Below the pieces are notes generated by a model. That model searched no databases. It saw nothing but the letters and a program-made list of their open reading frames with translations, and had not been told where the DNA came from. Below, piece after piece: positions 1 to 10,745 of a stretch of 64,000 nucleotides of DNA (positions are counted from its first letter, which is position 1; each line of letters opens with the position of its first letter). The position numbers and the translations under genes are program-made. Source of the DNA: Corynespora cassiicola (lineage: Eukaryota > Ascomycota > Dothideomycetes > Pleosporales > Corynesporascaceae); contig JAEUWY010000019.1 of NCBI GenBank assembly GCA_022059125.1, positions 558,001 through 622,000 of the forward strand. Reading direction: 5' to 3'.

Positions 1-631
1 CCTCGGCGAAATGAAGATCCGGATTGGCAACGACCCCTCATGATCTACGCTAAAAAAGCAGCACGGTGGATTCGGTGCTCTACATAGTACAGTCCATGCG
101 CCTCTTGCACACTAACGACATTGGCCAGCGAGGAAGCCACGAACAAGTCAATGGGCAATGCCGACATGCATGGCGCCCGTCACGCTGAACTCCTTGACGT
201 GTCTCGCCAGCACTCGATATATCCGCATTCCTGCATGATGCCGCTGCCCAAACTAGCCTTTCGTCTAATACGCTTCCTGACAAGCCAGTACTCCGCTCCA
301 TGCAATCGCAAACTGGTTGCTCCCTCGGCCAAACACCCTCCCTCCCTCGTGCCGCCGTCGTCTGCTTGCTTGTTCTGCACCCGGCTGCCGGCAAGGCGTC
401 GTCAGATGGTCACCAGCTGCACGCACCAATCTTTCGTAATGGCATGCTATTTGTATTGGTATATGCGAGCAAAGTCAAATCATAATACGAAGGAAGCCCC
501 AAGGCTATTCCTTTCCCGGTAGGTATACAGCTGCGTCTCCACTGAGCACATTCCAGAATCCTTCATCTGTTTTCGTTCCGTCATCATCCCCACAATCCTT
601 GATGCATCTACACGCTCCCCTCATTCAGTAC
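1..631. other. Intergenic, nothing recognised
   Basis: Downstream flank of the secreted-protein gene at 632-1934. Several overlapping short frames exist on both strands, but none has recognisable protein character, splice structure or a conserved motif. It probably holds the 3' untranslated region of the minus-strand gene. Confidence 0.5.
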
Positions 632-1934
632 CTAAAGGCCGAGGCCAGAGTTGAAGGCTTGGGCCGCCGCATCACCCTCGAGGCCGTCGGCAGCCTGCGC
701 CGCAGACTCGCAAGTAGCTACCGCTGCCGCATCAGCGTCACAGGCGTTGGACAGCTGACTGCAGATGAAGCTCGAGATTATGTTGATGTTGTTGGCAGAG
801 CCGTGGTTGAAGGTAGCAAGGTCCGAAGGCTCGAACGCGTCCTCCTGGCGACCGTCAGATGTAGGACCGAAGACGATGGTGGGGTCGGCGCAGGTTCCGA
901 ACGCTCCAGCACCGCCGCCAGCCTGCCTGCCCACAACGTTAAGGCCAGAGATGCCTTGCCCCAGCTGGAGACGGTTACTGTTGCTGTTCTGCCCAATCCC
1001 CAGGTTGGCGAGGATGTTGCCAAGGTTGATACGGCTGCTGCTCTGGCCCGCATTGCCCAATAGGTCTGCTGCGAGATTGGCGTTGTTGTTGTTTACCGCA
1101 TCGCCCACGTTCTGGCCAGCACCGGCGCCTGCATTCACGTTTCCAGTGGCATTGAGACCCTGGTTGGCTGCGCCAGCATCGGCACCCGCATCTGCAGCGG
1201 CGCCTGCACCCCCAGCAGCAGCCAGTATCTCCTCCTCGCTGAGGTCATCAACACGAAGGTTCTGGGAGTTGATGCATCCCGCGTCGTCTTGGTCATCGTT
1301 GCAGGTATTGCCCGCGCCGGTGGGGTCACCAATCTCACCAGGCGCAAAGGTACTAGCCTCGTTGGCGAGAGCAGGGTCGCCTCCAATCGCAGCGATTTGT
1401 GCCGCTAGCTCCGTGGCAATCTGTTTGTTGAGCTCCGCTGCTCCGTCGGCGGCCGGGTCTTGATGTTGCTGTAGAGCAGCGATCTCAGGATTCACTGCTT
1501 GGATCGACTCGCAGGGAACCGACTCCAGGCCAACCGATCCAGTGTTGCGCTCCAGTGCCCTATAGATGAGGGCAAAGGTCATTCCGTTGACATCGCCCGC
1601 GGCCTTGGCGTTGGTGAAGGCCTGGTCTGCGGTGGCTTGCTGAAGACAGTCTGCATGAGATGTTAATGGAAGACACTGACTGTGCCAATGACTAGTACTT
1701 ACCAGCATCGGCAATGTTGCCGGCTCCTTCAGCAGCGGCAGCAGCTCCGAGAAGACCAAAGACCGGGTCTTGGATGTTGTCCGGGTTATCCAGCTGGAGT
1801 GCTTCATTCACAGCAAGAAGCACGTTCCTGTGCGAATGTTCCTGAGGAACCTCACGCTTTCGGAGCATGACTGGGGCTGGACGACCAGTCACAGCACCCA
1901 AAAGGGGAAGAGCATAGATGATGGATTGCCTCAT
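632..1934 (-). CDS. Secreted Ala/Asn/Gly-rich protein of unknown function
   Basis: Two exons, 1934-1703 and 1650-632, joined by a 52-bp intron (donor GTAAGT, acceptor CAG), give 416 aa. The N-terminus (MRQSIIYALPLLGAVTG) is a signal peptide, followed by a KR dibasic site near residue 26 that a Kex2-type protease could cut. The N-terminal half is Ala-rich with scattered Cys. The middle is a low-complexity Asn/Ala/Gly stretch with repeated NAGAGAGQN-like runs. The C-terminal third again carries Cys (FGTCADPTIVFGP, FICSQLSNACD). I take it for an extracellular or wall-associated protein of a family found in filamentous ascomycetes, but I cannot assign a function. A TATA-like motif on the minus strand at about 2171-2177 lies some 240 bp upstream of the ATG. 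Confidence 0.8.
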
Positions 1935-4030
1935 TTTCTCGGTGGTTCTCCAGGGGATATTCTTGGATAAAGACTGGTTTTTTTTTTAAAAAAAAAGCTG
2001 ATAACAATAATACAGTTAAAAAGGACCGGCCGAGATAAGTTCTCCAGGAACGATAGAATAGAAGGTAAAAGACTAAAAAGAAGGTTGAAGAACGACTAAA
2101 CGAAAGACTGTTTGTCAATGGATGTGCTGATATCGAGATAGGATCTCCGAGACAGCGCAGCGCATTGCCCTTATATACAGCAAGCAGGTCCCTACGCCAT
2201 GCAATGCCTATGCTCGGTTGGCTTCGACGGCACGTCAGACACTGACACTGGCACTGACGTTCCGTAGCCGCATCTTGGACTGCGGGTCCCGAGAACGTAG
2301 GAGCGTCGCATGATAGCGCCTCCTGAGTATTGTGAAGTGCAGAATTGTACGATCGCCACTTGGAGACATGTTCGCCTAGCGGCGGTGGATACCAACAACA
2401 CTAGCCACAATTTTCACTAGCCTCGATTTGGCACGGAGCAGGATGGAGTCAATTCTGATTGGACGAGTCCGTGCAGGGGCCGCGAAACCTAGCCGAAAGC
2501 TTGGAGACAACATTTGCCTCAAGTTCGTCGAGCCAGACCAATGGAGCCTTCGTCCGCGCCGTGGGACTTTTTCTCAACCAGGATTCTGCTGTATATGGTA
2601 AGCGGATGTCAACTTGCGGCTCACGCCGAACGGGAATGTCGCACCCTGCACCAGCCCTACGAGTCGGTCGTTCATGTAGGTGGAAACGGCCGCAACGCAT
2701 ATCTGGCATATGATATGATTCGAGAAGTCAAACGCGACAAAAACAGCCTCGCCCTCGCTGCTATCTCGGCTCTATTGGGTATATCAGGCCTTCTGTCTTT
2801 GATGGCCTTGCACGCCGCCATGTATCCGCTGTCCCAAGTGCTTAAGCGAGAGAGTCATGGCATGAAAATGCGTACAACGTCGGTAGAAGCTCACAGGCTG
2901 CGCCTCTACAGGCCCGTTTGAAGTTTGATGATCTGGCAATGCTTGTATGCCTGGCTGTTGCTCGTCCCGGCTAGGCCTCGACGGACGCCTGCCACATCAA
3001 CGCCGTTGCCGCTCGCTCCTCCATGGGGTGATATTGCCACACTGCGCACCAGGAGGGATTGGGCTCGCGCACTTTTCCCGCTGCTCTTGCAATGGATTCA
3101 TGCCATATTGTGGACTGTCTTTCATCGGTCTACCGTTCCATTCACGATTGCGATACCTGAAAAACCGAAGATGAAGCGTCGTATCTGAGCTGAGATGGGT
3201 TTCCCAGCGGCTAACCAGGAGTACACCGGCAACTGGCATGCGGCAATTATCGATAAAACTTGTCCTGGGATATGAGGCGCTTGCAGTGGGACTGCACACT
3301 CCCTGGTGGATATTTCCCGCAGCCTGAGATGGATTCAGTGGAGCCAGTGGCAGATGCTATTCTCGTGCGCAGGAATTTTCCTCCACCCCCGGATCGGCAA
3401 CATTCCGAGGCATAGTGGTCAGACACGAGCTTCTTGCAAGTCGCGAACCCTATATCAGATGGACTGGACCTTATGTTGCCCAGTCGGTTGCGATGACGTT
3501 CAAGTACAGTTCCCGCGCGGTTTCCTCCTTTGACTAGCTTCGCGCACGGACCTATAGGACGACACACCTATACGCAAAGGCTCCCAAACGTCCCGCGTCT
3601 CAAGCCAGGTCCTTCGACGTGTGGGATGGAAGAGGTCCTCTTTAGCCACATGACTTGGGTTCCGACCGTGTTCGAGCCGTTTTGGCTCTGGTGAAGCTTA
3701 CCACTAACGCTCCTGGTTTGACATCTGCAAGGAACGCGTCTGGCTCAGGGCCAACCCCATCGCCTCTCTGAGTACCCGCGCTCACGGGAAAGCCATGTGT
3801 ACATCACGATTCTCCACGTCTACTCTATAGCATTGTAAATCCCACTGGGCTGTGCAGATTCTACATAACATCTCAGTCTCCGTCAACGCGGGAGCGCCCG
3901 CCCTTTAACTCTTCGAGCTTCGTCCTCTGAACAGCTCGTATATTCGAAACGCACCAGCACTCACCCGGCAGATCATCGTCGTACATCCACGTTACACAGC
4001 GATTCCTTCATTATTCTTTCTTCCGCGGTC
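1935..4030. other. Intergenic region between two divergent genes
   Basis: About 2.1 kb. It contains an A/T homopolymer tract at 1979-1997 in the leader of the minus-strand gene, a TATA-like element at 2171-2177 read on the minus strand, and a pyrimidine-rich leader before the ATG at 4031. Short frames such as 2514-2921 (+) and 3247-3567 (-) have no recognisable domains and I do not support them as genes. Confidence 0.5.
2169..2178 (-). promoter_or_regulatory. TATA-like box of the secreted-protein gene
   Basis: Read on the minus strand this is TATATAAG, about 236 nt upstream of the ATG at 1934. The placement is plausible if the leader is long. It is the only clear TATA-type motif near this gene. 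Confidence 0.35.
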
Positions 4031-4942
4031 ATGGCTAGACCCAAGGCTATTACAATCTCAAAGCCCTTTGATGCGCGCCACGTCGCTGGAGTCAGCGTTC
4101 CAGGTGCCGCCATGCCCATCGCTGGCGTTCAGAGATCCTTCACATCAAGCCTGGTGCCTGACGAGGCGCCAATCCATACAAACGTTGCCACGGGTACCAC
4201 CGAGATCAAGAGGTCCAACTCGATTGCAAGCAGCCTCAGCCGGCCGAGTCTGAGACTGAAGACGTCCATCTCTCGCCTGAGGTCGCGCTCAAGCTCCAAC
4301 TCGCCAGAGACACTCCGCAAAAGGGGTACGGCCACGCCAGACGCCTCTGACCCAGAGACCATGTCAGTGCACAGCTTGAGGATGAGGCCTAGCATGACAA
4401 GACTGAGGGCTAGGGTGGGGCTGCACAAGGACTCAAATGAGGAACTGGTGGCGCCCCAGAGGCAGAGGCAAGAAGACGTTCCTCCTGCCCCATTGCCAAA
4501 GGACACCCCAAAGCTTGCCCTCAAGACGTCGTCTGTCTACCCCAGTGCTTACAGGACTGCCTCGCCTGACGAGTATCGTCCCCCACCTCCCCCACCGCCG
4601 CCGCCGCAAGAATTCCACATCGCGAAATCCCGTGGCCATGCCGGTGCTGCGCAGTCCCTTCCGAGGAAGCCCTCACAAAGACACCAGCCTCAGCCTCAGC
4701 CCCAGCAGGTACCCGTTCGGCCGAAGCGAGCGGACTCTGGAACAGCTATTGACTTTCGTGACGTTCCCGTCGAAGAACGCCCACTAGGTTTTAAGGAGAT
4801 CCAAACGGTGCGGAGTTTCTCGGAGCGCATGGCGCTGTACAAGAAGACGCGCGAGTTTTGGGCTAGCGCCGATCACGGACTGGAGGAGTGGGTCGGGCGC
4901 GCTGGGGGCCCCAAGGCTCGACCCATTGCTTTTCAGATTTGA
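4031..4942 (+). CDS. Ser/Pro-rich disordered protein, function unknown
   Basis: A single uninterrupted ATG frame of 303 aa. The first 110 residues are rich in Ser and basic residues (SIASSLSRPSLRLK, SRLRSRSSSNS), typical of a phosphorylated disordered protein. A nine-proline run (about residue 184) and a QPQPQPQQ tract (about residue 220) follow. The last 60 residues look folded and conserved (ERPLGFKEIQTVRSFSERM, then a Trp/Glu-rich end). It has no signal peptide or membrane segment. I do not recognise a domain. The uninterrupted frame, the pyrimidine-rich leader and the ordered C-terminus argue that it is real. Possible roles in signalling or cytoskeleton scaffolding would be speculation. 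Confidence 0.75.
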   Translation: MARPKAITISKPFDARHVAGVSVPGAAMPIAGVQRSFTSSLVPDEAPIHTNVATGTTEIKRSNSIASSLSRPSLRLKTSISRLRSRSSSNSPETLRKRGTATPDASDPETMSVHSLRMRPSMTRLRARVGLHKDSNEELVAPQRQRQEDVPPAPLPKDTPKLALKTSSVYPSAYRTASPDEYRPPPPPPPPPQEFHIAKSRGHAGAAQSLPRKPSQRHQPQPQPQQVPVRPKRADSGTAIDFRDVPVEERPLGFKEIQTVRSFSERMALYKKTREFWASADHGLEEWVGRAGGPKARPIAFQI

Positions 4943-5560
4943 CATCTCTCTTTACTCAAAGAGTTCGCTGTATGGGGGTTTTCATTTTCCCGCTGTTCTG
5001 CAATCACTCGGTTAGTGATGGGGCTGTTGTGGACATTGATATGCGAAGATGACCCTGATGAAACTGCCAAGGTATGATTGGGATCTTGTCCCTTTTTTCT
5101 TATTCGATTCGATGGATACCCTCGTCCTGGAGACACTTTGACTCGGTTTGCTACATTTTTGTAATCCAGCGCTGGTCGCTTCTTGGCTTTTGTAGACACC
5201 TAGTCTTGGCCTTGGCCTTGAAGGCTTTGAAATGTTTCTCTATTGGATTGATGGCGGAATTTTTTTTTGGTAGAACTGCAGTCTTGAATCAGGACAGTTG
5301 GTTCTGGAGCCGACAGAGCATGAAGTGGCTGTCATACAAGAATGCTAGACATTCGAGATGGGGGGAACTGTACATGTACGATGCTATGCATAGAGCTGTT
5401 GGTTCGAGATAGAAAGTGCTGAGAAAGAGATACAATGGAGTAAAAAACATGTTGTAATTTAATACAGATTGCGTTCAATAGCAGGTTCAGGTTCTTTGCT
5501 AATCCAAAGTCACGATACTCCTCAGAACAGCCCCCGCCAACTACTCCCCCTCTCTCTCTC
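4943..5560. other. Intergenic, probable 3' UTRs
   Basis: T-rich sequence downstream of the 4031-4942 gene, and the 3' side of the candidate small gene on the minus strand. No coding or RNA feature is recognised. Confidence 0.4.
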
Positions 5561-5818
5561 CTACATGACAAAACACCGCCTTCCCTCCCCCCCTTCCCCC
5601 TTCTCAACCCTCACGTACCTCCTCCCCGTCGTCGCCCCCCCTCTCCCGTCCTTGGAGTGCATGGCACATTTCCCCTTGTAGTACCTGTGTATGTTCTTGC
5701 GCTGGGAGGGGTCGCAGGGTTGGCCTTGGCCGCAGGGGTAGTCGCGAGCTTGGGCGCAGGGAGGTTGGCGGTTGCGCTGGCGGCAGGCGAGGTGGTGATG
5801 GTGGATTGTTGTGCACAT
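5561..5818 (-). CDS. Candidate small Cys/His-rich protein (85 aa)
   Basis: From the ATG at 5818 the frame gives 85 aa beginning MCTTIHHHHLACRQ, with seven Cys in total, six of them in the first 51 residues, followed by a Gly/Arg/Lys-rich tail. Short cytosolic proteins starting Met-Cys with a His cluster and paired Cys recur in ascomycete genomes, and this fits that look. The same frame stays open upstream to 6178, but that part is Lys/Pro/Thr-rich with no protein character and begins upstream of a homopolymeric G tract (5826-5838 on the plus strand). It has no signal peptide. This could be a chance frame in low-complexity DNA; a transcript or conserved homologues would settle it. Confidence 0.35.
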   Translation of the reverse strand: MCTTIHHHHLACRQRNRQPPCAQARDYPCGQGQPCDPSQRKNIHRYYKGKCAMHSKDGRGGATTGRRYVRVEKGEGGEGRRCFVM

Positions 5819-7534
5819 TTTTCTGTGGGGGGGGGGGGGGTTTGCTTTTGCTTTTTGAGGTTTTTGAGGTTGTTTTTTTCTAATGCTGGGGGCTGTTTTT
5901 AGGACTAGGTTGGGGTGATGTGGGGTTTGAATGGATTTGTTGGGTCGGGGAATGATGGAATTCAGGGGTGTCGGTAGGTATGCATATCTGATCAAGGTGA
6001 GGGTGCTGTGAAGTGGTTGCTGCGTGGTGCATATAAAAGTTGTGAAGGATAGCTTTTTGTGACGTATTGGCCAGTCGCTGGGTATTTTGATACATTGTAT
6101 CCTTAGACACATTGATGTGGATAGAATCGATGCTGGCTGCTCAAATTTCAAAGTATTCAAAACGAATAGACAAAACATACACGGACTGCGGTCCTAAATT
6201 GCACACAAACACACAGGGGCTGCTATATCAAGGTATAGTAGTAGTGATGGTAAGTCTGGGGTCTGACGTGATATCTTCGAGGTCGACTACAAGTGCCTCA
6301 TCGACAGGTCTATGCCAAAGATTGGAGAAAACGATGAAAACTGTCTATACAGAATCATGAGCAGCATCAAACAATGGTCCATTCACGAACTGTCGGATTG
6401 GTAGATTGGATATCTCAAGTACGGGTTGACGATGGCGGACCTTTCGAGGGCAATGGTACACGCAGCCCATATAGTTGATCCACCAGGTACTTTGATCTGT
6501 AGATTAGTATAGAATAGATAATTAAATTGCCTAGTGTTCGTTTCCGCTTTTGAAGCCCGTCGAGCTGAGAACAACCACATGCATCAATCCTGCCCAAGCG
6601 GTTTTTCCATGTCGCAAGCTTAGAAATCTCGACATCTCCAGGGCTAGGTAACCTCCCCCATCTGCGCTGTCTAGTGGAATTGTTGTCGAGCAGCGAAATT
6701 AGTAAGCCGACCAGACGTCAGATGGAAAAGGCATCAGATTGCCTTCTACCTGATGATAAAACTTGGAATGAAGGCTTGCATACACTGAGGGCTTGCATAT
6801 GGACTCTTGTCCTAATCGAATAACACAAGCCCGGACCTGTCACAAGGCCGCATACTTGCATGCGAACCCTTTAGCTCACTGTCACACAAGCTCCCGCACT
6901 CTTTCCGCAGCTTACGTGACCTGCAGCGAACCTTTCCCCCTCGCAATGTACCCCACTCTCTGCGATTAATGATCGCGGCTCAATCTCCCTTAGCCCCGCC
7001 ATCTTTCCCACCCACCATAGCACAGCCAGTCTCTCCGTTCCGACCACTTACTTCACTGTAAGCAACTTCGCGATGGATATCCGAGCAGGATTTAGGACCC
7101 GACACTTTGGCAGGTACCTAGCCGCGTGCCGGAATTGTCGGCTATGGGCATGGCCTAACCGTGCGGCGCGAAGAGGGGGGACATGACAAATGCAGCTAGC
7201 CCACATCGGGATCGACCGGCGAGCCTACTACCAAGACGTCTGCGTCATGATTGTCGGACTCGCGCCGGAGCCCCTCGGCGGGGCAGCTAGGAGCTTAGAT
7301 AGGCGCGAGGCCGACACGAGGGAGGGGTCCAAAGGAGGGAGAGAGGAAAAAAAAAAAGTTATTTAAACATTCGGTTCGCGTACGTACCCGCCCCCATCGC
7401 ACCTAGGGAAGCTTGTCTTTGCGCGTCGAAAGCTCGAGCTCACAATCGCACTCACAGTCCCATCGCCCTCGCCATTGTCCATACATACATAGTACAGTCG
7501 CTGCTACCCAAGTCAAGCTCCATTACTCGAAGCC
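5819..7534. other. Gene-poor spacer with G tract and a dispersed repeat copy
   Basis: It contains a poly-G run at 5826-5838, one copy of a degenerate dispersed repeat at about 6155-6223 (the other copy is at 18985-19057), and the promoter and leader of the dienelactone hydrolase gene, including an A-rich tract with GTTATTTAAA near 7348-7367. No gene is supported here. Confidence 0.4.
6155..6223. repeat. Degenerate dispersed repeat, copy 1
   Basis: About 69 bp aligning by eye with 18985-19057. Shared blocks in order are ATTCAA, GAATA, an A-run, ACACGGAC, GGTCC, AAA, ACACACA and GGGCT. The similarity stops at both ends. Origin unknown; it may be a remnant of a mobile element or a shared 3'-end signal. 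Confidence 0.35.
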
Positions 7535-8585
7535 ATGTCTTCTTTCCCCGCCGGCCAGTGCTGCGTCCAGGGCGTCAAGCATGAGGGCACTGCAAAGGGA
7601 GAGATCAAGGAGGTCAACGGCGGTAAGTACCATGCCCTCGATCGCATCAAATAGCTAGAATGCCACGTGCAACGAGATGCTCATTTTTCCCTGGCCAGTC
7701 CGCACCTACTTCTCCTACCCCGAGGACAAGAGCACCCAGAATGCCGTCCTCATCCTCACAGACATCATGGGCGTCGACCTCATCAACTCGCAGCTGTAAG
7801 TATACGCAAAAAAACAACCACCAAAAACGGGGAAAAAAAGAAAACCCTAGAGATTCTAGGATTGTGGTAGTTATGGAGACTGACGCGTCCACTCCAATCC
7901 TCCAGCATCGCCGACGACTTTGCTGCAAACGGCTACTTCGCCGTCATCCCTGACCTCTTCAACGGCAACCCCGCGCCGCTGAACCCCCCTCCGGGCTTCG
8001 ATCTCATGGCCTGGGTCAGCACCGACCTCCCCAAGGTCCCCGTCGTCGACACCGTCGTCGAGAACACGCTCAAGCACATGCGCGGCGACCTGGGCTGCAA
8101 GCGCATCGGCGGCGTCGGCTACTGCTTCGGCGGAAAGTACGTCTGCCGCTTCCTGAAGCCCGGCAAGCTCGACGCGGGATTCACGGCCCACCCCAGCTTT
8201 GTCGACAAGGAGGAGCTCGAGGCCATCGAGGGTCCGCTCAGCATTGCCGCCGCCGGTACGTACACCATTCTCAATCTTATCACGCTTGGACTTTGGTTCG
8301 CAAGAAAAGAAAAACACTGCTACTGAAGGAGTTGGCTTTTTTTTTAGTCAAGGTGCTGACCATACACTATCAGAGGTTGATCAGATTTTCCCTGCCCCCA
8401 AGCGTCGCGAGTCCGAAGATATCCTCGAGAAGAAGTCTGTGCCCTACCAACTCAGCCTCTTCTCCGACGTGCAGCACGGTTTTGCCGCGCGCTGCGATCT
8501 GTCCAAGCCGAGGGAAAAGTTCGCAAAGGAGCAGGCCTTTTTCCAGGCTGTTAATTGGTTCAACGAGTATGTCAAGAAGGCCTAG
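7535..8585 (+). CDS. Dienelactone hydrolase family protein
   Basis: Four exons, 7535-7622, 7699-7795, 7906-8255 and 8374-8585, give 248 aa. Introns are 76, 110 and 118 bp with GT-AG ends. This is an alpha/beta hydrolase of the dienelactone hydrolase family (cytosolic, carboxylesterase/lactone type). Visible landmarks are the N-terminal GQCCVQGVKHEG block, the nucleophile elbow GYCFGGKYVCRF whose Cys is the catalytic nucleophile, AHPSFVDKEEL, an acidic-residue block near EVDQIFPAPKRRESED, and the catalytic His in DVQHGFAARCDL. The length matches fungal members, which are usually about 245-255 aa. The natural substrate is unknown; these enzymes are often assigned to aromatic-compound degradation by homology only. 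Confidence 0.92.
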
Positions 8586-8720
8586 GCGGCAGACATACCT
8601 GTTTGATTGAGCGTCCTGTACATAGTCGTATACGACTAAAACGAATCCAGCCGTTTTGACCTAAGCTGCACATGTGCCCTTGATCCTGGAGTAAAAAAGT
8701 TGATGGGCTGCGTGGTCTGC

Positions 8721-9993
8721 CTAGTGGCGTTTTGTGCCAGGATGCATCCCGTCTCGACGGTGATGGTCTTCCCTCTTCGATCGGTCTCGTCGGTGATGAT
8801 CATCACTCTCTCGGTCTCGTCGACGATGGTCTTCTTTCTTCTCTCGGTCTCGTCGGTGGTGATCTTCTTTCCTCTCGCGATCTCGTCTGTGATGGTCTTG
8901 CTTGCGCTCTCGGTCTCGCCTGTGATTGTCCTCCCTCCTCTCTCGGCCTGGGCTTCGGCTTCTCTGGCGACGATGATGCTTCGAAGGCCTCCTGTCGTGA
9001 CCATCATTGTCATCCTCGGCTCGCTTCCTCCTTCGCGAATGCTTCTGCTCTTCTTCACCAGCGCCGTCCTGAATAGTCTTGAGCGCTTGTAGCTCTCGAT
9101 TTCGCTCCTTCAGCCATTTCTTCTTCTCTTTCTCGTGTTGCAAGGTTTGTTCCTCGCCCCACTTCATCACCATGAGTGGGTCCTCGGCGGAGAGTCGAGC
9201 TTGTTGTCTGGACTGCCGGAGTGGATCCTCATTCCCCCATACGTCCTTGCTTTCAAACCCAGAGTATCCCGATGCACCGGCGGATGCAACAGCCTGGACC
9301 TCGGAGTCGGCAGCAGCAGCATACCATGGTTGTCCCAGGCCGTCTTTTCCCGCCGCGCTGGACAGACGCATCTTGTACTGGTCTTCAAGGGCCTGCTCCT
9401 TCTTTTTCTTCTCCTTGTCGACTTCGGATCTGCGCTCGCGCTTGAGTGCTTCCTTGTGGTCGACAGGGAATAGATCGATGTGGCCGGCATGGTCAGTCAA
9501 CGGAGCGTCGTTTGCTGGCCCACGGAGCTTCAGGAGCCGTTGATCCCCGGCGTGGTCACCTTTGGAGGCGGCAGCTGAAGCTGCGAGGCGGATGTCTCGA
9601 TCGGTGTCGTCCTCCCCGTGCCTGCGCCTCTTTTGACTGTACCCATCTTTGCCCTCGCTACGCCTGTGCCGGTCTTCCTGCTGACGCGGGATTTCTTTGG
9701 GAGCTGGTGGAGGGGATTCTCCTCTGAGAATGGCAGCTCGGCGTGCGGCATCGTACTCTTGCATGCGCTCCTCCTCGGCAGCTTCTTGAGCAGCGGCAGC
9801 GGCCTCGTCTGCCTTGACGCGGGCAATGTTGTCTGGATTGTAAACATTCCAACTCTGATATTGACGGTTAGCTTGTTCCTTATTTCGCGACTAACGAGGG
9901 CGAACCTTTTTGCCTAGCAGGTGGCTGCGTACTGGTCAGTACCTATTGGCGCATCGCAATGCGTACAACAGGATGGTTGACTTACAGAGGCAT
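8721..9993 (-). CDS. LENG1-like protein with CIR N-terminal domain
   Basis: Three exons, 9993-9986 (8 bp), 9924-9906 (19 bp) and 9854-8721, give 386 aa. Splicing the two tiny exons produces MPLHLLGKKSWNVYNPDNIA, which matches the start of LENG1 homologues and the CIR N-terminal domain: a GKKSW motif followed by a helix rich in Arg/Lys/Glu/Ala. That domain is found in nuclear proteins linked to transcriptional corepression and splicing. A coiled-coil Lys/Glu region lies in the middle. Residues about 313-378 form tandem 11-residue units of RDRERKEDHHR type, an RS/RD-like low-complexity tail. It is divergent from the FlbE-like gene, with 752 bp between the start codons. The 8-bp first exon would be missed by many predictors. 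Confidence 0.82.
8750..8945 (-). repeat. 33-bp coding minisatellite (11-aa units)
   Basis: Five to six imperfect 33-bp units inside the LENG1-like gene encode R-D-R-E-R-K-E-D-H-H-R variants. On the plus strand each unit shows a CTCTCGGTCTCGTC-like core. The unit length is a multiple of three, so copy-number changes keep the frame. Confidence 0.8.
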
Positions 9994-10745
9994 GATGGCG
10001 ATCGTGCTCCCGAGTAGGGGAGCAAAAGACGGGCACAGTGCAGAGTGCGAAGAGGGCTCATATCAGGACATTGGGGAAGGAGGAGAGAGGAGGGAGCGAG
10101 TGAGAGAGAGGGGAGGGAGTGAGAGAGGCACTTGGGGTCGTGGGGGCGGGAGGCGGGAGGCGGTGAGTGGCTCGTGCGCGGGGGAGCTATGACCCGCCCG
10201 AGGGCCTGGGCGCTGGGCCAAGCTTTGGTCTTCCGCCCGGTGCCCGCCAGTCCAGCCCTGTCCGCTGCGGATGGCCGCTTCATCCTTCGTCTATGCATGT
10301 TGTCCGTACATTGCCAGCATAATGCTCCCTGGTCAATTCCACTGTAGCCCCGTAGTGCCATAGTAATTCTCTTCGCTCGCGTCGCGCCACTGTCCGATCA
10401 GCCTGGAGCCCAGCCAGCGACGACGATAGCAGGGCGCGTACACCCATATTCACCTTCTCCTACAGCCTCCACCAAAGGAAACAGGCGGGGGATATGGTTG
10501 GCAGGCAGGCCAATTGCTTTTGAGACCGCGCCTGTCGTCTGCCATACCTGGGTGCGCGCTGTGCACACCGCGTCTAGGCCTTGCCGCGTCGCCCCTGCTT
10601 ATGCATCGCGCCCGTGTCGAGGTACCCGTGGACTGTCTACGCTCGTTGCACCAACCCTCGCCAAGACTGCCTCCAACATCACCTGTGCATCAAGTCGGCG
10701 CTCAAGTACCGCAACCCACGCCACATCTTTGTCCAGCCTTCTGCA
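9994..10745. promoter_or_regulatory. Shared promoter region, LENG1-like / FlbE-like
   Basis: 752 bp separate the two divergent start codons. It includes purine-rich GAGAGAGGGAGGGAG-like repeats around 10080-10160. No TATA box is evident. Frames that extend the FlbE-like protein upstream to 10581 show no conserved character. Confidence 0.45.

Noticed and set aside
2443..3567. Frames in the 2-4 kb spacer, e.g. 2514-2921 (+) and 3247-3567 (-)
   Set aside because: No recognisable motifs, no convincing start or splice context, and they shadow each other.
5819..6178. Upstream extension of the small Cys-rich frame to a 205-aa protein
   Set aside because: The added part is low-complexity (Lys/Pro/Thr/Gln) and crosses a homopolymer tract; the short ATG form has more protein character.
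10581..10745. N-terminal extension of the FlbE-like protein
   Set aside because: The family-typical start MPTWLVHGFRWPR begins at 10746; upstream codons show no conservation pattern.
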